Positions 1 to 11,757 of a DNA stretch of 64,000 nucleotides are shown piece by piece. Numbering within the stretch: the first letter of the stretch is position 1; every line of letters starts with the position of its first letter. Origin of the DNA: Flavobacteriales bacterium (GTDB lineage Bacteria > Bacteroidota > Bacteroidia > Flavobacteriales_D > UBA2798); the NCBI GenBank assembly GCA_019694795.1, contig JAIBBF010000001.1, positions 190,370 through 254,369 of the forward strand, read 5' to 3'. A model generated the notes under the pieces. It was not told the origin of the DNA. It did not search any database and saw only the letters and a list, made by a program, of their open reading frames with translations. Position numbers and translations under genes: made by a program.

Positions 1-1365
1 AGCGGCGAAAACAATAAAATCACCTACCGCTTTGCAACTGAGAATGCAGGGAAATACCTCGAAGTAGTCTATACGCTTCCAGAAGATGGATATGCCATTA
101 AAATGGATATAAATGTGGTGGGATTGGAAAGTGAAGGCGTTGCATCATCGTTGGAGATGAACTGGAATTCGAAATTACTCTCTACCGAGCGATTGGTGGA
201 TAATGAAAAAATCACTTCCTCTGTATTCTTTAAATACACCGAATCCGGAAGATCTTATTTAAGTGAATCATCTTCCGATCAATTGACCCTGGAAGCAAAT
301 GCTTCATGGATTGCCTTTAAACAAAGTTATTTCTCGGCAGTAGTGATGTCGGAAAAGGGAATTAATTACGATGGATCTCAAATTTCCATCAACATGATTA
401 ATTCTAAAAAGTACATCAAAGAATACAATGCCGATTTAAATATTTCCACTGCAGATGCTGCAAAAAGTAATGTGGCTTTACAATTCTATTTCGGTCCCAA
501 CGACCGTGATGAACTGGCGAAGTTCAACAATGGTATGGAGGACATCGTTAACATCGGTTGGGGAATTTTCGGTTGGGTGAATAAGTGGCTGGTTATTCCG
601 GTATTTAATTTACTGGATTCACTGGGCATCAATTACGGTTTAATCATTATCCTGTTGACCCTGATCGTAAAAATCATCATTATGCCATTGACTTATAAAA
701 ACTATAAGTCGAGCGCAAAAATGCGTGTTTTGAAACCGGAAGTAGATGAAATCGGAAAACGCATTGGAACGGATGATCCATTGAAAAAACAACAAGAGGT
801 AATGGCCCTCTACCGTAAATCCGGTGTAAATCCTATGGCGGGTTGTATTCCTATGTTAATTCAGATGCCGGTATTGATTGCCGTGTTCCGCTTTTTCCCA
901 TCGGCAATTCAGTTACGTCAACAAGGCTTCCTGTGGGCTGAGGATTTATCTTCCTATGATTCTGTTTTAAATTTCGGATTCAGCATTCCATTGTATGGCG
1001 ATCATATTTCATTGTTCGCTTTATTAATGGCTGTATCTACCATTTTAATTACACGCATGAACAGTGGACAGATGGACACTTCCATGCCAGGGATGAAATT
1101 CATGATGTACTTCTTCCCGGTAATGATGATTTTCTTCTTCAACAGCATGGCTTCCGGTTTGAGTTTCTATTACTTCATCTCAAACATCATGTCGCTGGTA
1201 ATTATGTGGGGAATTAAAAAATGGTTCATCGATGAACAAAAAATTCTGGCTCAAATTCACGAAAACAGAAAAAATCCGAAGACTCAAAAGAAATCCGCAT
1301 TCATGCAACGTCTCGAAGAAGCTCAGCGCATGCAACAACAGAAAAAAAATGGCGGTAAAAAATAA
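1..1365 (+). CDS. yidC: Membrane protein insertase YidC, 3' part (5' end outside window)
   Basis: The reading frame is open from base 1, so this is the C-terminal part of a longer gene. The first ~165 residues are the end of the periplasmic beta-rich domain typical of Gram-negative YidC. They are followed by the five-helix insertase core: a helix near NKWLVIPVFNLLDSLG, a basic cytoplasmic hairpin (KMRVLKPEVDEIGKRIG...QQEVMALYRKSGVNPMAGC), then hydrophobic segments with a Met/Phe-rich stretch. The tail is strongly basic (QQQKKNGGKK), as in ribosome-contacting YidC tails. YidC inserts and folds inner-membrane proteins alone or with SecYEG. Identity is clear from the core; only the start is missing. 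A bidirectional hairpin terminator follows 19 bases after the stop. Confidence 0.95.
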   Translation, partial: SGENNKITYRFATENAGKYLEVVYTLPEDGYAIKMDINVVGLESEGVASSLEMNWNSKLLSTERLVDNEKITSSVFFKYTESGRSYLSESSSDQLTLEANASWIAFKQSYFSAVVMSEKGINYDGSQISINMINSKKYIKEYNADLNISTADAAKSNVALQFYFGPNDRDELAKFNNGMEDIVNIGWGIFGWVNKWLVIPVFNLLDSLGINYGLIIILLTLIVKIIIMPLTYKNYKSSAKMRVLKPEVDEIGKRIGTDDPLKKQQEVMALYRKSGVNPMAGCIPMLIQMPVLIAVFRFFPSAIQLRQQGFLWAEDLSSYDSVLNFGFSIPLYGDHISLFALLMAVSTILITRMNSGQMDTSMPGMKFMMYFFPVMMIFFFNSMASGLSFYYFISNIMSLVIMWGIKKWFIDEQKILAQIHENRKNPKTQKKSAFMQRLEEAQRMQQQKKNGGKK

Positions 1366-1383
1366 TAAAGCATAAATCGATAT

Positions 1384-1414
1384 AAAAAAAGACGACCAAT
1401 GGTCGTCTTTTTTT
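1384..1414. terminator. Bidirectional intrinsic terminator between yidC and the DUF4139 gene
   Basis: A-tract, stem GACGACC, loop AAT, stem GGTCGTC, T-tract: with the A/T runs the hairpin is symmetric, so it works in both orientations. It lies between two convergent genes (stop codons at 1365 and 1441). Confidence 0.85.
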
Positions 1415-1440
1415 ATTATAGTACAGCTATTTTAACCGAT

Positions 1441-3435
1441 TTAATCCAATCCTATAAATGTCCCCTTCGGATGTTTTACACTATACATCAATTTAAACTG
1501 ATTGTTTTGTCCGGGTTCCAATTTTATTTTCCAGGTTACCACACCGGTTTGATCATTCAGTGACCCGCCACTTTTTTCTTCCCGTTTAACTTCAATAGAA
1601 GAAACAGAGGATAATGGAAACTGATCCTCGATAATAATATCGATGGCTTTGTTTTTACCATTGCGTACTGTAATATCCCATTGTCTGGAAGTGGTTTGAT
1701 CATTACCGATAAATTGTCGTTTGCTATATTCTTTCACTTTTTTTCGTTCAACCCGCACGCCTTTATCGCGACCTAATGAAATATCGAGTGTATCCTTCAG
1801 AAATTTTGTATCGAGTAAGGTATTGCCGATAAAGGTATTTTCGAAAAATACATTCGCTTGTCCTTCCAGAAAATTGTATTGCTCCCAATCACTCATGCGT
1901 GCAGTGAGAAAAACATCTTTATCTAACCGCGGAGCGCAATAATATTGATATTGAGCAGGAGCTAGAATACTTTGAATTTGCACGGTGTAAGATTGCTGAT
2001 TGGAGGGAATCGAATATTTTTCTTCAATTACAAATTCCGCATTAACAATGTTGAGTTGTGGACTAACCTGCGGCTGCGCATTTTGGGTTTGTCCGGATTT
2101 TTTAGACCGTGTTTTACGAATACTTTTCACCTCCACTTCCTGCAATGAAGTCGCATTCATCATCATGCTTGGTGACGCATAATACAATTGCGAAGTGCCT
2201 TCATTGGCAATGATGGCTCCATCTGCATAACCCATTCCATTTCCACTAAAAACTATTTCCGGACGCTTATCCACAGCCACTACAATTTCTTCTTGTTGTT
2301 TTAAGGGTTCCATGTAAACAATAAATTCATCATCGTTCACACTGATGGATTGATTTTGATATCCGACAAAAGAAATCGTTAAAGCATTCCCGTTTTGTGG
2401 CAAGGTCAATGCAAATTTCCCTTCCGAATCGCTGGTGGTTCCCACATTGGTTCCGTTTACCATAATCACACTTCCCTTTAAAGGCTCTCCGGTTTCTTTG
2501 CTGTAAACAACACCTTTCACTTTTACATAGCGGCTATCGGTATACTGATAATAATTGGATTGCGGAATGGGGGATTGATACGATTGATTGAGCTGCAAGT
2601 ACCAGGGTTGAATCTGAGGTGCTCTGCTGCTGCGGGAAGGATCGCCGGTGGACAATTTTATTTTTACATTCTCCCAGTTCTCGCCGGAGTTTTGCATCAC
2701 ATTGGCTTTGTATTCAATCAGCATTGGTTCTCCAACATTTTTTACACGGATATCATAACTCGGAAACCAGCGTGCGTTGGGAACGATGTATCCAATTTCA
2801 AAATCTGCTTTGGTTTCTTTTGTGGCCAGCACTTTTATGACTACCTCATAAGAAACGGTTTGACGGGAAATATTAAGTGCAACAATTTGCTGCATGATGT
2901 TTTGCAAATTCTCTGCAATCTGATCCAATTGCCGCTTTACCGATAATTGCTCCGTCATAATTGCATTCATTTTTAAACGCAGCATTTCCTGTGCTTTTAC
3001 AACCTGTTCTACTGTTACACCTTGGGTAGTAGTGGAAATGTATTGCAAATTGCCAATAATGTTTTCTTCGGCTTGCAATACACTGAATTTCGCAATGAGG
3101 TCTTCTGAACTTCGCTGCAATTCTTTTTTCTTAATTTCCAGTTCCGTATTTCTCGTTTTACTCAACTCCTGGTCGTCGTAGTTCACCTGGTGATTTACGG
3201 AAAGGATGGTAATATCTGCATCTGTTCTTACTTGCAGACTTTCTTTTTTCAGAAGTGGTGTGGCATCTTTAATTTTTATTTCATGTTCACCTGCCGGAAT
3301 AAGCAAATAGCCGGTTCTGTTCACCTGCGCACCTGCGGTGAAGACGGTGACATCGCGAATAGCGGTTTTTAATTCAAGGTCCTTACCCCACAAACTAAGA
3401 GGTGAAAGGCACAACAAGAGGATGATTTTTTTCAT
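1441..3435 (-). CDS. DUF4139/DUF4140 (MuiA-like) protein with inserted carboxypeptidase-regulatory-like domain
   Basis: A 664-residue secreted protein with signal peptide MKKIILLLCLSPLSLWG. The N-terminal ~100 residues match the DUF4140 pattern (VTVFTAGAQVNRTG...PAGEHEIKI), followed by a long coiled-coil region, then the DUF4139 beta domain (VPNARWFPSYDIRV, then GENWENVKIKLSTGDP). Between halves of DUF4139 sits a ~80-residue carboxypeptidase-D-regulatory-like beta-sandwich (KVKGVVYSKETGEPLKG...GTTSDSEGKF...FVGYQ), a common secreted module in Bacteroidota. The C-terminus (NGKNKAIDIIIEDQFP) is typical DUF4139. The start at 3435 was chosen because a signal peptide begins there; the open frame upstream runs into gyrB. 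Molecular function of the family is not established; the MuiA name comes from a mucoidy-inhibitor annotation. Its terminator is shared with yidC. Confidence 0.8.
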   Translation of the reverse strand: MKKIILLLCLSPLSLWGKDLELKTAIRDVTVFTAGAQVNRTGYLLIPAGEHEIKIKDATPLLKKESLQVRTDADITILSVNHQVNYDDQELSKTRNTELEIKKKELQRSSEDLIAKFSVLQAEENIIGNLQYISTTTQGVTVEQVVKAQEMLRLKMNAIMTEQLSVKRQLDQIAENLQNIMQQIVALNISRQTVSYEVVIKVLATKETKADFEIGYIVPNARWFPSYDIRVKNVGEPMLIEYKANVMQNSGENWENVKIKLSTGDPSRSSRAPQIQPWYLQLNQSYQSPIPQSNYYQYTDSRYVKVKGVVYSKETGEPLKGSVIMVNGTNVGTTSDSEGKFALTLPQNGNALTISFVGYQNQSISVNDDEFIVYMEPLKQQEEIVVAVDKRPEIVFSGNGMGYADGAIIANEGTSQLYYASPSMMMNATSLQEVEVKSIRKTRSKKSGQTQNAQPQVSPQLNIVNAEFVIEEKYSIPSNQQSYTVQIQSILAPAQYQYYCAPRLDKDVFLTARMSDWEQYNFLEGQANVFFENTFIGNTLLDTKFLKDTLDISLGRDKGVRVERKKVKEYSKRQFIGNDQTTSRQWDITVRNGKNKAIDIIIEDQFPLSSVSSIEVKREEKSGGSLNDQTGVVTWKIKLEPGQNNQFKLMYSVKHPKGTFIGLD

Positions 3436-3504
3436 AGCGCTTTTTAGTATAAGATGCGTGAGGAGAATAATTCCATAAGCAAACGCAAAAAAATCAGATT
3501 GGTA

Positions 3505-3536
3505 TAAAAAAAGCCGGTCCATTACTGAACCGGCTT
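3505..3536 (-). terminator. Intrinsic terminator of gyrB
   Basis: On the minus strand the stem AAGCCGGT/ACCGGCTT encloses a short loop and is followed by a T-run (plus-strand A-run 3506-3512), 20 bases after the gyrB stop codon. Confidence 0.85.
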
Positions 3537-3556
3537 CCTTGATGAAGATACATCCA

Positions 3557-5518
<1,962 letters not shown>

Positions 5519-5552
5519 TTATCAGATTTTTAATGTGATTTTTAAAGGAAAA

Positions 5553-5560
5553 CAAAGATA
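5553..5560 (-). promoter_or_regulatory. Possible -7 element of the gyrB promoter
   Basis: The minus strand reads TATCTTTG, matching the Bacteroidota -7 consensus TAnnTTTG, about 38 bases before the gyrB start. No TTG is present at the expected 19-21 base spacing, so this is only half of a promoter. Confidence 0.35.
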
Positions 5561-5872
5561 ACATTATAGCCCAATTAAAGAGGGAAAAAGAGCTTAAAAA
5601 TGGAGTAGAAAATCAAAAAAAAATCAACAGAAAACAGGATCAAAAACAAGGTAATTGTTGAAAGAAAAAATCAACCAAAAACTTGTGAAACTCGGAGATT
5701 CATCTTTACACTAAAAAATCAATCCCATTTTATTCAATCATCCCGGAATCCAATCCGAATACATGCACCACACCAACCCTACATAACTGATAAACAACAC
5801 CTTGAAATATCAGAGAAACGACACGGTTAAACGCCGTCCATTTTCTGGAATTCCATACAACTGGATGCACCC

Positions 5873-5909
5873 CAAAAGAAAAGGCCTGAAAAGGGATTTT
5901 ACAGGCCTT
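5873..5909 (-). terminator. Intrinsic terminator of the TPR / outer-membrane barrel operon
   Basis: Minus-strand stem AAGGCCTG/CAGGCCTT with a 13-base loop, followed by TTCTTTT. It lies about 65 bases after the stop codon at 5975. Confidence 0.7.
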
Positions 5910-5974
5910 AGATTCCAAAATTCGGTTCAGACAAGTGTTAATAACTATAAAGCTCTCCAACGCGAAATTTGCCC

Positions 5975-7717
5975 TTAAAACGAATAAGTGGCTCCGCCCA
6001 GGATATTTATACCCTGAACGGGATATTTATACCAGTACTGATAGCGTTGTGCAGCAATGTTGTTGATGTTTAAAAAAGCAGAAATGCGTTTTGTATAGCG
6101 GTACTCAATACCAAGGTTTGCATCAACAAAAGGTTTCATTTTGTAAGCGTAGGTTTTGTCGCCATTGTCATAGCTAACCTCTTCCGCTCCATCCACTGCA
6201 AAAGGAGAACGTGCCCAACGATTTCCAACAAAAAATATATCAGCACGAATAACCAGCTTATCGTATAAATCATAAAAACCGGAAGCCGTAATTTTTAAAT
6301 CAGGAATTCCCCAGGCGTGTTCTTCATTGGTTAAATTATAATGGAAATATTCTCCGCGAAGCAGGACTTTAATTTTTTCTGTTTTCTGCCAATTAATCTG
6401 ACCACTCAACCGAATTAAATCCCCATTGTCGTACACCAATCCGAATTTGGTCTGCGGAGAAAAAACCGTATCCGTAACAAACATCGCCAGATCTTTCATT
6501 TTCGTAAATGAAAACTTGGCATTGAATGAAAGCGTAGAACTAAATGTGCCACGGATACCACCATACACATTCAATTTATCAATGGTGTTTCGCAGGTCCT
6601 GATTAAAGGTCATTAAAAACGGATTTTCATCGGTTAATGTTTTATAACCATTTCTGCGAACACCACCATCTGCTCCGGCATAGGGGACAAAAATATCGTT
6701 GAACAAACTATACCTGAATTCTACATCCGGGAAAAAATAAAAACTGGCATCGCCGCTATAGACATCCATAGCTACTTTTAAACCAGCTTTTCCAATCCAG
6801 TTTTTCCCTTTGGAAATGATGTGCGGATTAAATACTGCCAGAAAATTTTCTTGTGCCGTAACCGTTTTTTTATCTTCTAAACAAGTTAGACAACTATCAT
6901 AGTTATAAGTCCCTTTAAAGGAATTGTACAACAACGAAAAATCAAGACCATAAATTTCCTTACCCATTTTCTTTGCAAGAGAGGTACCACCCTTGATGTA
7001 GTTTTCATTCGCACCAAACAGGTCGTTGAAATAATAATAACTCAATTCTTCACGGTGATTGATCTTCAGTGAATCCGGTGTATAAGTGCTCAGATAGGCA
7101 TTGGCACCGATAAAATTAAATCGCTGGCGAATGGTATCCTTTGCCCAGTTAAAGCTGTCCGGATCAAAACCGTAATAATGCACTACATTTCGCTTATACG
7201 AAACATCACCGCCTATCTCCAGCTTATTCACAAAATACTTTCCGTAGGCCGATAATTCATTGTCCGAAAAACCACTGAATCCCACATCTTTTATTCCACC
7301 ATTGGAGGAGAAATGTTTTAAATGCGCTCCCCAACTTCCTTTCTTGTTATACAAATCGTTCACATACAATTCTGCAAGTGGCATTACATAATTACCAATT
7401 CCTCCCTTGGCATAAAAACGATAAAGTTTTGTTAATGGAGTTTTAGGAAAAACATTGGCCGCAGAAATTTTTTCGGGCTCGAATTTTACGGATGATTGTC
7501 CCGGAAGATTGTTATACGTCATTGGAGGAACAGCCACTGTGGTATCTGCAGTTTTCGGACTCTCTCCTAATTTAGTAGTACGCACCAGGGAACGTGGAAG
7601 TCCGCTCACAATAACGGTTGAATACGTTTCTCCACCACCTGTTTCCTGTGCATAGGAAATAGTTCCTATACAAGCGGCGATGAAAACAATTGCTATTTTG
7701 ACTTTTCTCATGATCAT
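5975..7717 (-). CDS. Outer-membrane beta-barrel protein, TonB-receptor-like without a plug
   Basis: A 580-residue protein with signal peptide (MRKVKIAIVFIAACIGTISYAQ). After a short linker it is a run of alternating aromatic/polar strands (for example KLYRFYAKGGIGNYVMP, KLVIRADIFFVGNRWARSPF). It ends ...RISAFLNINNIAAQRYQYWYKYPVQGINILGGATYSF, the terminal strand pattern with final Phe of TonB-dependent receptor barrels. The N-terminal plug domain expected of a true receptor is missing, and the length is below the usual 700-1000. Its ATG overlaps the stop of the preceding 1043-residue TPR gene (ATGA), implying coupled translation. The substrate is unknown. It may be an assembly partner of the TPR protein rather than an importer. 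Confidence 0.7.
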   Translation of the reverse strand: MIMRKVKIAIVFIAACIGTISYAQETGGGETYSTVIVSGLPRSLVRTTKLGESPKTADTTVAVPPMTYNNLPGQSSVKFEPEKISAANVFPKTPLTKLYRFYAKGGIGNYVMPLAELYVNDLYNKKGSWGAHLKHFSSNGGIKDVGFSGFSDNELSAYGKYFVNKLEIGGDVSYKRNVVHYYGFDPDSFNWAKDTIRQRFNFIGANAYLSTYTPDSLKINHREELSYYYFNDLFGANENYIKGGTSLAKKMGKEIYGLDFSLLYNSFKGTYNYDSCLTCLEDKKTVTAQENFLAVFNPHIISKGKNWIGKAGLKVAMDVYSGDASFYFFPDVEFRYSLFNDIFVPYAGADGGVRRNGYKTLTDENPFLMTFNQDLRNTIDKLNVYGGIRGTFSSTLSFNAKFSFTKMKDLAMFVTDTVFSPQTKFGLVYDNGDLIRLSGQINWQKTEKIKVLLRGEYFHYNLTNEEHAWGIPDLKITASGFYDLYDKLVIRADIFFVGNRWARSPFAVDGAEEVSYDNGDKTYAYKMKPFVDANLGIEYRYTKRISAFLNINNIAAQRYQYWYKYPVQGINILGGATYSF

Positions 7718-10700
7718 TCCTGATTAGTTTCTTCGGTTCCTTCCTCGGTATTGGTATTTTCCATCATTCGCTTCTGGTTCTGGGTATTCTCAGATTGAAT
7801 AATAGCATCATATTTCTGTTGAGCAGTAGCAACAATATCATCATCTCCCACATAGTGATCGATAACGCTTTTTAAGGTAGCTTTTGCCTGGAATGCATCG
7901 TTGAGTGCTAAATAATTATCCGCAAGAAGGATATATGATTTTGCCACCCAATAATCATAATTCGGTTTAACTTTTACGAAACTGAAAATTTCCGTCTCGC
8001 ATTTTTTATGATCTCCCTGCTTAAACAGAATGAAACAAATGTTATAACGCGATTCAGCCCACCGCCATCCGGTTTTGGTAATTTTAATGGAGCTTTCCAG
8101 ATCGAGTTTGGCATTGACCAAATCACCGGTTTGCAATAAGGACATCCCGGAGATGAAATACGATTCTGATTTTAAATCATCTTTCACTGTGTTGTCCTTT
8201 AACACCTTTTTCGCGTATTCATGCGCAAGGACAAAATCGTTGGTCAGAAAATACCCGCGCATTAATCCAATTTGCGCATTGAGAATATTAACCCCCGAAG
8301 AACCTACTTTTTCGAGGTTTAAATAATATTTATTACTCTGAGCGTAATCCTTCTTCTGGAACCAGTAATTACCCATCTTTAAGGAAATGGTTTCCATATA
8401 AGGATTCCCGCTTAGGCCATAAACATATTCATATTCAGCAATGGCCAAATCTTTGGTTTCATCCCTCGAGTACAAGCACTCTCCTTTATAAAAACGAGCT
8501 TGTAAAACGTAAACTCCGTTTGGAAACTGATTTAGATAATTGTTGAATTTTTCAATGGCTTTATCACAATTGTTTTCGTTGTAGGCTTTTTCGGCCTGAT
8601 CCCACAAGGTGTTTTCAATTTCTTTCGAAGATTCACCTTGTTTATCATATTGCTTCACAAGTGCCACCCACTCCGCTTCACGATCCTGGGCCGTTAATAC
8701 ATTCTTTAAGCCATCCAAAGCAGTTTGAATATCCTGCGCGTTTTTGCTGGTTAGCAATTTCCGGTAATAGGTTTCCGACTCCGGATAATTTTTAAGCTGA
8801 TAATAAGAAAGTGCTATGTACCCAATCGCTTTATTCACCCGCTGATTGGCTGGGTAGCGGCTAATAAATTCCTTATAGGATTCAATACTTTTCGCATGGT
8901 TTTGATTTTCGCGATATACTTCACCGATTTCAAATACGGCTTCGGGGACATAATTGCTCGACGGAAAATCACGAATCAGTTTGTTGTAGGTTGTTACGGC
9001 ATCATCATATTTACGAATGAGGTGACGACAATGCGCAATCTGGTACAGTGCATAGTCACGCGAACCCACATTGTAATCATAAGCTTTATTATAAAACTCT
9101 ATGGCATTCTCATTTTCCTTTTTGAAATAATACAAATCACCAACCCTTAAGCTGGCATCCGCAAGTTTTACTTTATCCTTTTCGTCTTTATCCGCAATGA
9201 ATTTTTTAAATGCATACAAACTTGAATTCAGAGAACTGTTATCGCCACCCGATTTTGTACGCTCAATTTCATCCATTCCCTTTTCATACCAGGCATAGGC
9301 AATGTTGTAATTGGCAATGTTATAATACTTCATGGAAAAGGCACCGGGTTCCTGCTGGAATCGGGAATAGGATTCGATGGCTTCATCGTATTTCTCTTTT
9401 TTGTATAAACATTCCGCAATCCAAAAACGACTTTCTGCATTCAAGCGCTTGTCGATCGGATAAGTCTTCACATTTTCAAATGCACGAATCGCTTCATCGT
9501 ATTTTCCATTCTGAAATAATTCCACCCCAAGATTAAACGTTACCATCTGATAAGCCGTCTGAATTCTGAAATCCTTGTTTTTCACCTTATCAATGGCATC
9601 TAAAGCCGACTGATACTTGCGGGTGGTGAGATAAACATTCACCAGGAAGGAATACGCCTCATCACGACGTGGACTTTCCGGATATTTTTTCAAATAAGCC
9701 TGAAGCGCATCAATCGCTTCGTGAAAAGGATTATTGGAAAGCTCGTAAGATAAACGTGCGTAAGAAAAGGTAGCGTCTTCCTGAATTTTTTTATCGAATT
9801 CTAATTCAGATGCACCTTCGTAAGCATTTCTTGCATAATCTTTTTTATTCAATCGCAGGTAACAATCACCCATGTGGTAATAGGACAATTGCGCCATTTC
9901 ATCTTTACCATTGGTTGTCTTGTTTAAATAAGGAACCGCTTTTTCATAAAATCCACTTCGGTAATAGGAATAACCCATAATATAGTTTTCCTCGCGATTG
10001 GGTGTAACGGTAGCAAGGTATTGTTCCAGATAAGGAACAGCAATATCATATTTTTTCAGGCGATAATAGGAATCACCAACAAGGTGGGCCAATTCAGGTT
10101 TTTGTTTTCCTTTACAGGTATCCAGAATCGGAGGCACATAGGTGATTACATCATCGTATCTTCCTTGTAAATAATAAATCTGTGCAATATAATAGGGAAC
10201 CAGCGCCCTGAACGTTTCACTACTTTTTAATTTTTCAAATCCCTCCAATGCAACCTGATAAATTTTATCCTGATACGCAATGTGGGAATAATAATATAAA
10301 GCAGGTTCTCTATAGTCGTTTTCGCTTTCTTTAATTAAAACAAATTCATTGGCAGCCGCTTTATTTTCTTTCAATTGAAAATAGGAATATCCCTTTTTGT
10401 AATGGTATTCCGCTTTTTCTTTTTCATTGAGATGAAACAAATCTACCTTATCGAAATATTCGAGCGCTTTCTTCCATTTTTTGTTTTGAAAAAAGTGGCG
10501 GCCTAAATGCAAATACACTGTACGCACCTGTGGCGATTCAGGGTGCATGTCGACAAAACGCTCCAGAAGGTATTCTGCATCTGGATGGAATAATTTTAAC
10601 GCACAGAGCGCGTAATAGTACTCGGCGTTTATGCTCACCTCATCCTGCTGGTCGTTGAGGACTTTAATCACCTCTTCGAATTTCTCTTGTGCAGCAGAAT

Positions 10701-10845
10701 ATTTTTCCTTGTCATACAACTCCAATGCGTCGCGGTATGCAACGTATTTATCCGTGTAAATTTTAGTCTTTTGCGCATAGAGTGTTCCAGACTGAATAAA
10801 CAGCACAAAAACTAAAGCGCAAAACCATACGATTCTTCTCGCCAT
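7714..10845 (-). CDS. Large secreted/periplasmic tetratricopeptide-repeat protein
   Basis: A 1043-residue protein with signal peptide (MARRIVWFCALVFVLFIQSGTLYAQ). It is followed by about 25 TPR-type helical hairpins spread over the whole length (patterns such as AAQEKFEEVIKVL, KALEYFDKVDLF, YDEAIRAFENVKTYP, AKSIESYKEFISRYP) and an acidic low-complexity tail (NTNTEEGTEETNQE). No catalytic domain is visible, so it is probably a protein-interaction scaffold in the periplasm or at the outer membrane. It is transcribed away from ftsE and translationally coupled to the outer-membrane barrel downstream. The same order (ftsE, giant TPR protein, TonB-receptor-like protein) is, from memory, common in Flavobacteriia, which suggests a conserved but uncharacterised envelope function. 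Confidence 0.8.
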   Translation of the reverse strand: MARRIVWFCALVFVLFIQSGTLYAQKTKIYTDKYVAYRDALELYDKEKYSAAQEKFEEVIKVLNDQQDEVSINAEYYYALCALKLFHPDAEYLLERFVDMHPESPQVRTVYLHLGRHFFQNKKWKKALEYFDKVDLFHLNEKEKAEYHYKKGYSYFQLKENKAAANEFVLIKESENDYREPALYYYSHIAYQDKIYQVALEGFEKLKSSETFRALVPYYIAQIYYLQGRYDDVITYVPPILDTCKGKQKPELAHLVGDSYYRLKKYDIAVPYLEQYLATVTPNREENYIMGYSYYRSGFYEKAVPYLNKTTNGKDEMAQLSYYHMGDCYLRLNKKDYARNAYEGASELEFDKKIQEDATFSYARLSYELSNNPFHEAIDALQAYLKKYPESPRRDEAYSFLVNVYLTTRKYQSALDAIDKVKNKDFRIQTAYQMVTFNLGVELFQNGKYDEAIRAFENVKTYPIDKRLNAESRFWIAECLYKKEKYDEAIESYSRFQQEPGAFSMKYYNIANYNIAYAWYEKGMDEIERTKSGGDNSSLNSSLYAFKKFIADKDEKDKVKLADASLRVGDLYYFKKENENAIEFYNKAYDYNVGSRDYALYQIAHCRHLIRKYDDAVTTYNKLIRDFPSSNYVPEAVFEIGEVYRENQNHAKSIESYKEFISRYPANQRVNKAIGYIALSYYQLKNYPESETYYRKLLTSKNAQDIQTALDGLKNVLTAQDREAEWVALVKQYDKQGESSKEIENTLWDQAEKAYNENNCDKAIEKFNNYLNQFPNGVYVLQARFYKGECLYSRDETKDLAIAEYEYVYGLSGNPYMETISLKMGNYWFQKKDYAQSNKYYLNLEKVGSSGVNILNAQIGLMRGYFLTNDFVLAHEYAKKVLKDNTVKDDLKSESYFISGMSLLQTGDLVNAKLDLESSIKITKTGWRWAESRYNICFILFKQGDHKKCETEIFSFVKVKPNYDYWVAKSYILLADNYLALNDAFQAKATLKSVIDHYVGDDDIVATAQQKYDAIIQSENTQNQKRMMENTNTEEGTEETNQE

Positions 10846-11045
10846 CTCATAATGGGTTTGGGTCCGCGAAAACGGACAGATTTCAACTTAGTAAAATTAG
10901 ACAGCCCATAGGGGACATCCTCTCCGACTTGTATAAGTTTTCAACCCATTTCTGTTAACATTAAGACTGGCTTCTGATTGAAAAAACGCCTGAAGTAGCG
11001 TGTTTTTTTGGCATCTTTACGTATCCAAATCCATCAGGGTTACAT

Positions 11046-11756
11046 ATGTCCACTGCCATTACCTTAAAAAACGTTGGTATTTACCAAAACGAGAACCTCA
11101 TTCTGGAGGAGCTGAACTTTGAATTGAACAAGGGTGAATTCGTTTATCTGGTTGGTAAAACGGGAAGTGGGAAATCCAGTTTATTGAAGACCCTGTATGG
11201 TGAACTTCCTTTAAAATCGGGAACCGGGCATGTAGCGGGTTTTGATATTTCGGGATTAAAACGAAAACAAATCCCCTACCTGAGAAGAAAAATCGGTATT
11301 GTTTTTCAGGATTTCCAGTTGCTAAGCGACAGAACCGTAAGTGATAATTTGCTGTTTGTTATGGAAGCCACCGGATGGAAAGACAAGAAGAAAATGAGCA
11401 GTTCGGTGGATCAGCTGCTTCATATGGTGGGATTAGAAGGAAAAAACAACCAATTACCCCATCAATTATCCGGCGGAGAGCAACAACGCGTGGCCATAGC
11501 AAGAGCCCTGGTGAATGAACCGGAATTAATCCTCGCCGATGAACCTACGGGAAATCTCGACCCTGAAACGTCTGCAGAAATTTTGAACTTAATGTTTGCT
11601 ATATCCAGAAACGGAACAGCAGTTTTAATGGCCACACACGATTATTCCATTATGGAACGTTTTCCTATGCGCACCATGAAATGTGAGAACAAAAAATTAA
11701 TCGAAGTTACTCCGGTGGCACATTTTAACCCCATGAATCCTTTATCCAGAGATTAA
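11046..11756 (+). CDS. ftsE: ABC-type ATP-binding protein, FtsE family
   Basis: A 236-residue ABC ATPase of FtsE size. Walker A is GKTGSGKS at 38-45, the Q-loop is Q88, the signature LSGGE at 141-145, Walker B LILADE at 161-166 followed by PTGNLDP, and the switch histidine is in ATHD near 198. FtsE pairs with the membrane protein FtsX to control septal peptidoglycan hydrolases. FtsX is not in this window, so the partner must be encoded elsewhere. The MacB/LolD family is an alternative, but those normally sit beside their permease. The gene starts a short plus-strand operon with a glycosyltransferase one base downstream. Confidence 0.75.
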   Translation: MSTAITLKNVGIYQNENLILEELNFELNKGEFVYLVGKTGSGKSSLLKTLYGELPLKSGTGHVAGFDISGLKRKQIPYLRRKIGIVFQDFQLLSDRTVSDNLLFVMEATGWKDKKKMSSSVDQLLHMVGLEGKNNQLPHQLSGGEQQRVAIARALVNEPELILADEPTGNLDPETSAEILNLMFAISRNGTAVLMATHDYSIMERFPMRTMKCENKKLIEVTPVAHFNPMNPLSRD

Positions 11757-11757
11757 A

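Noticed and set aside
5730-5960. 76-codon open frame on the minus strand between gyrB and the barrel gene
   Set aside because: It runs through a clear terminator hairpin, has no recognisable motif and no promoter; chance frame.
10846-11045. Promoter for ftsE in the divergent gap
   Set aside because: CATCTTTA near 11013 resembles a -7 element but has two mismatches and no TTG at the right spacing.
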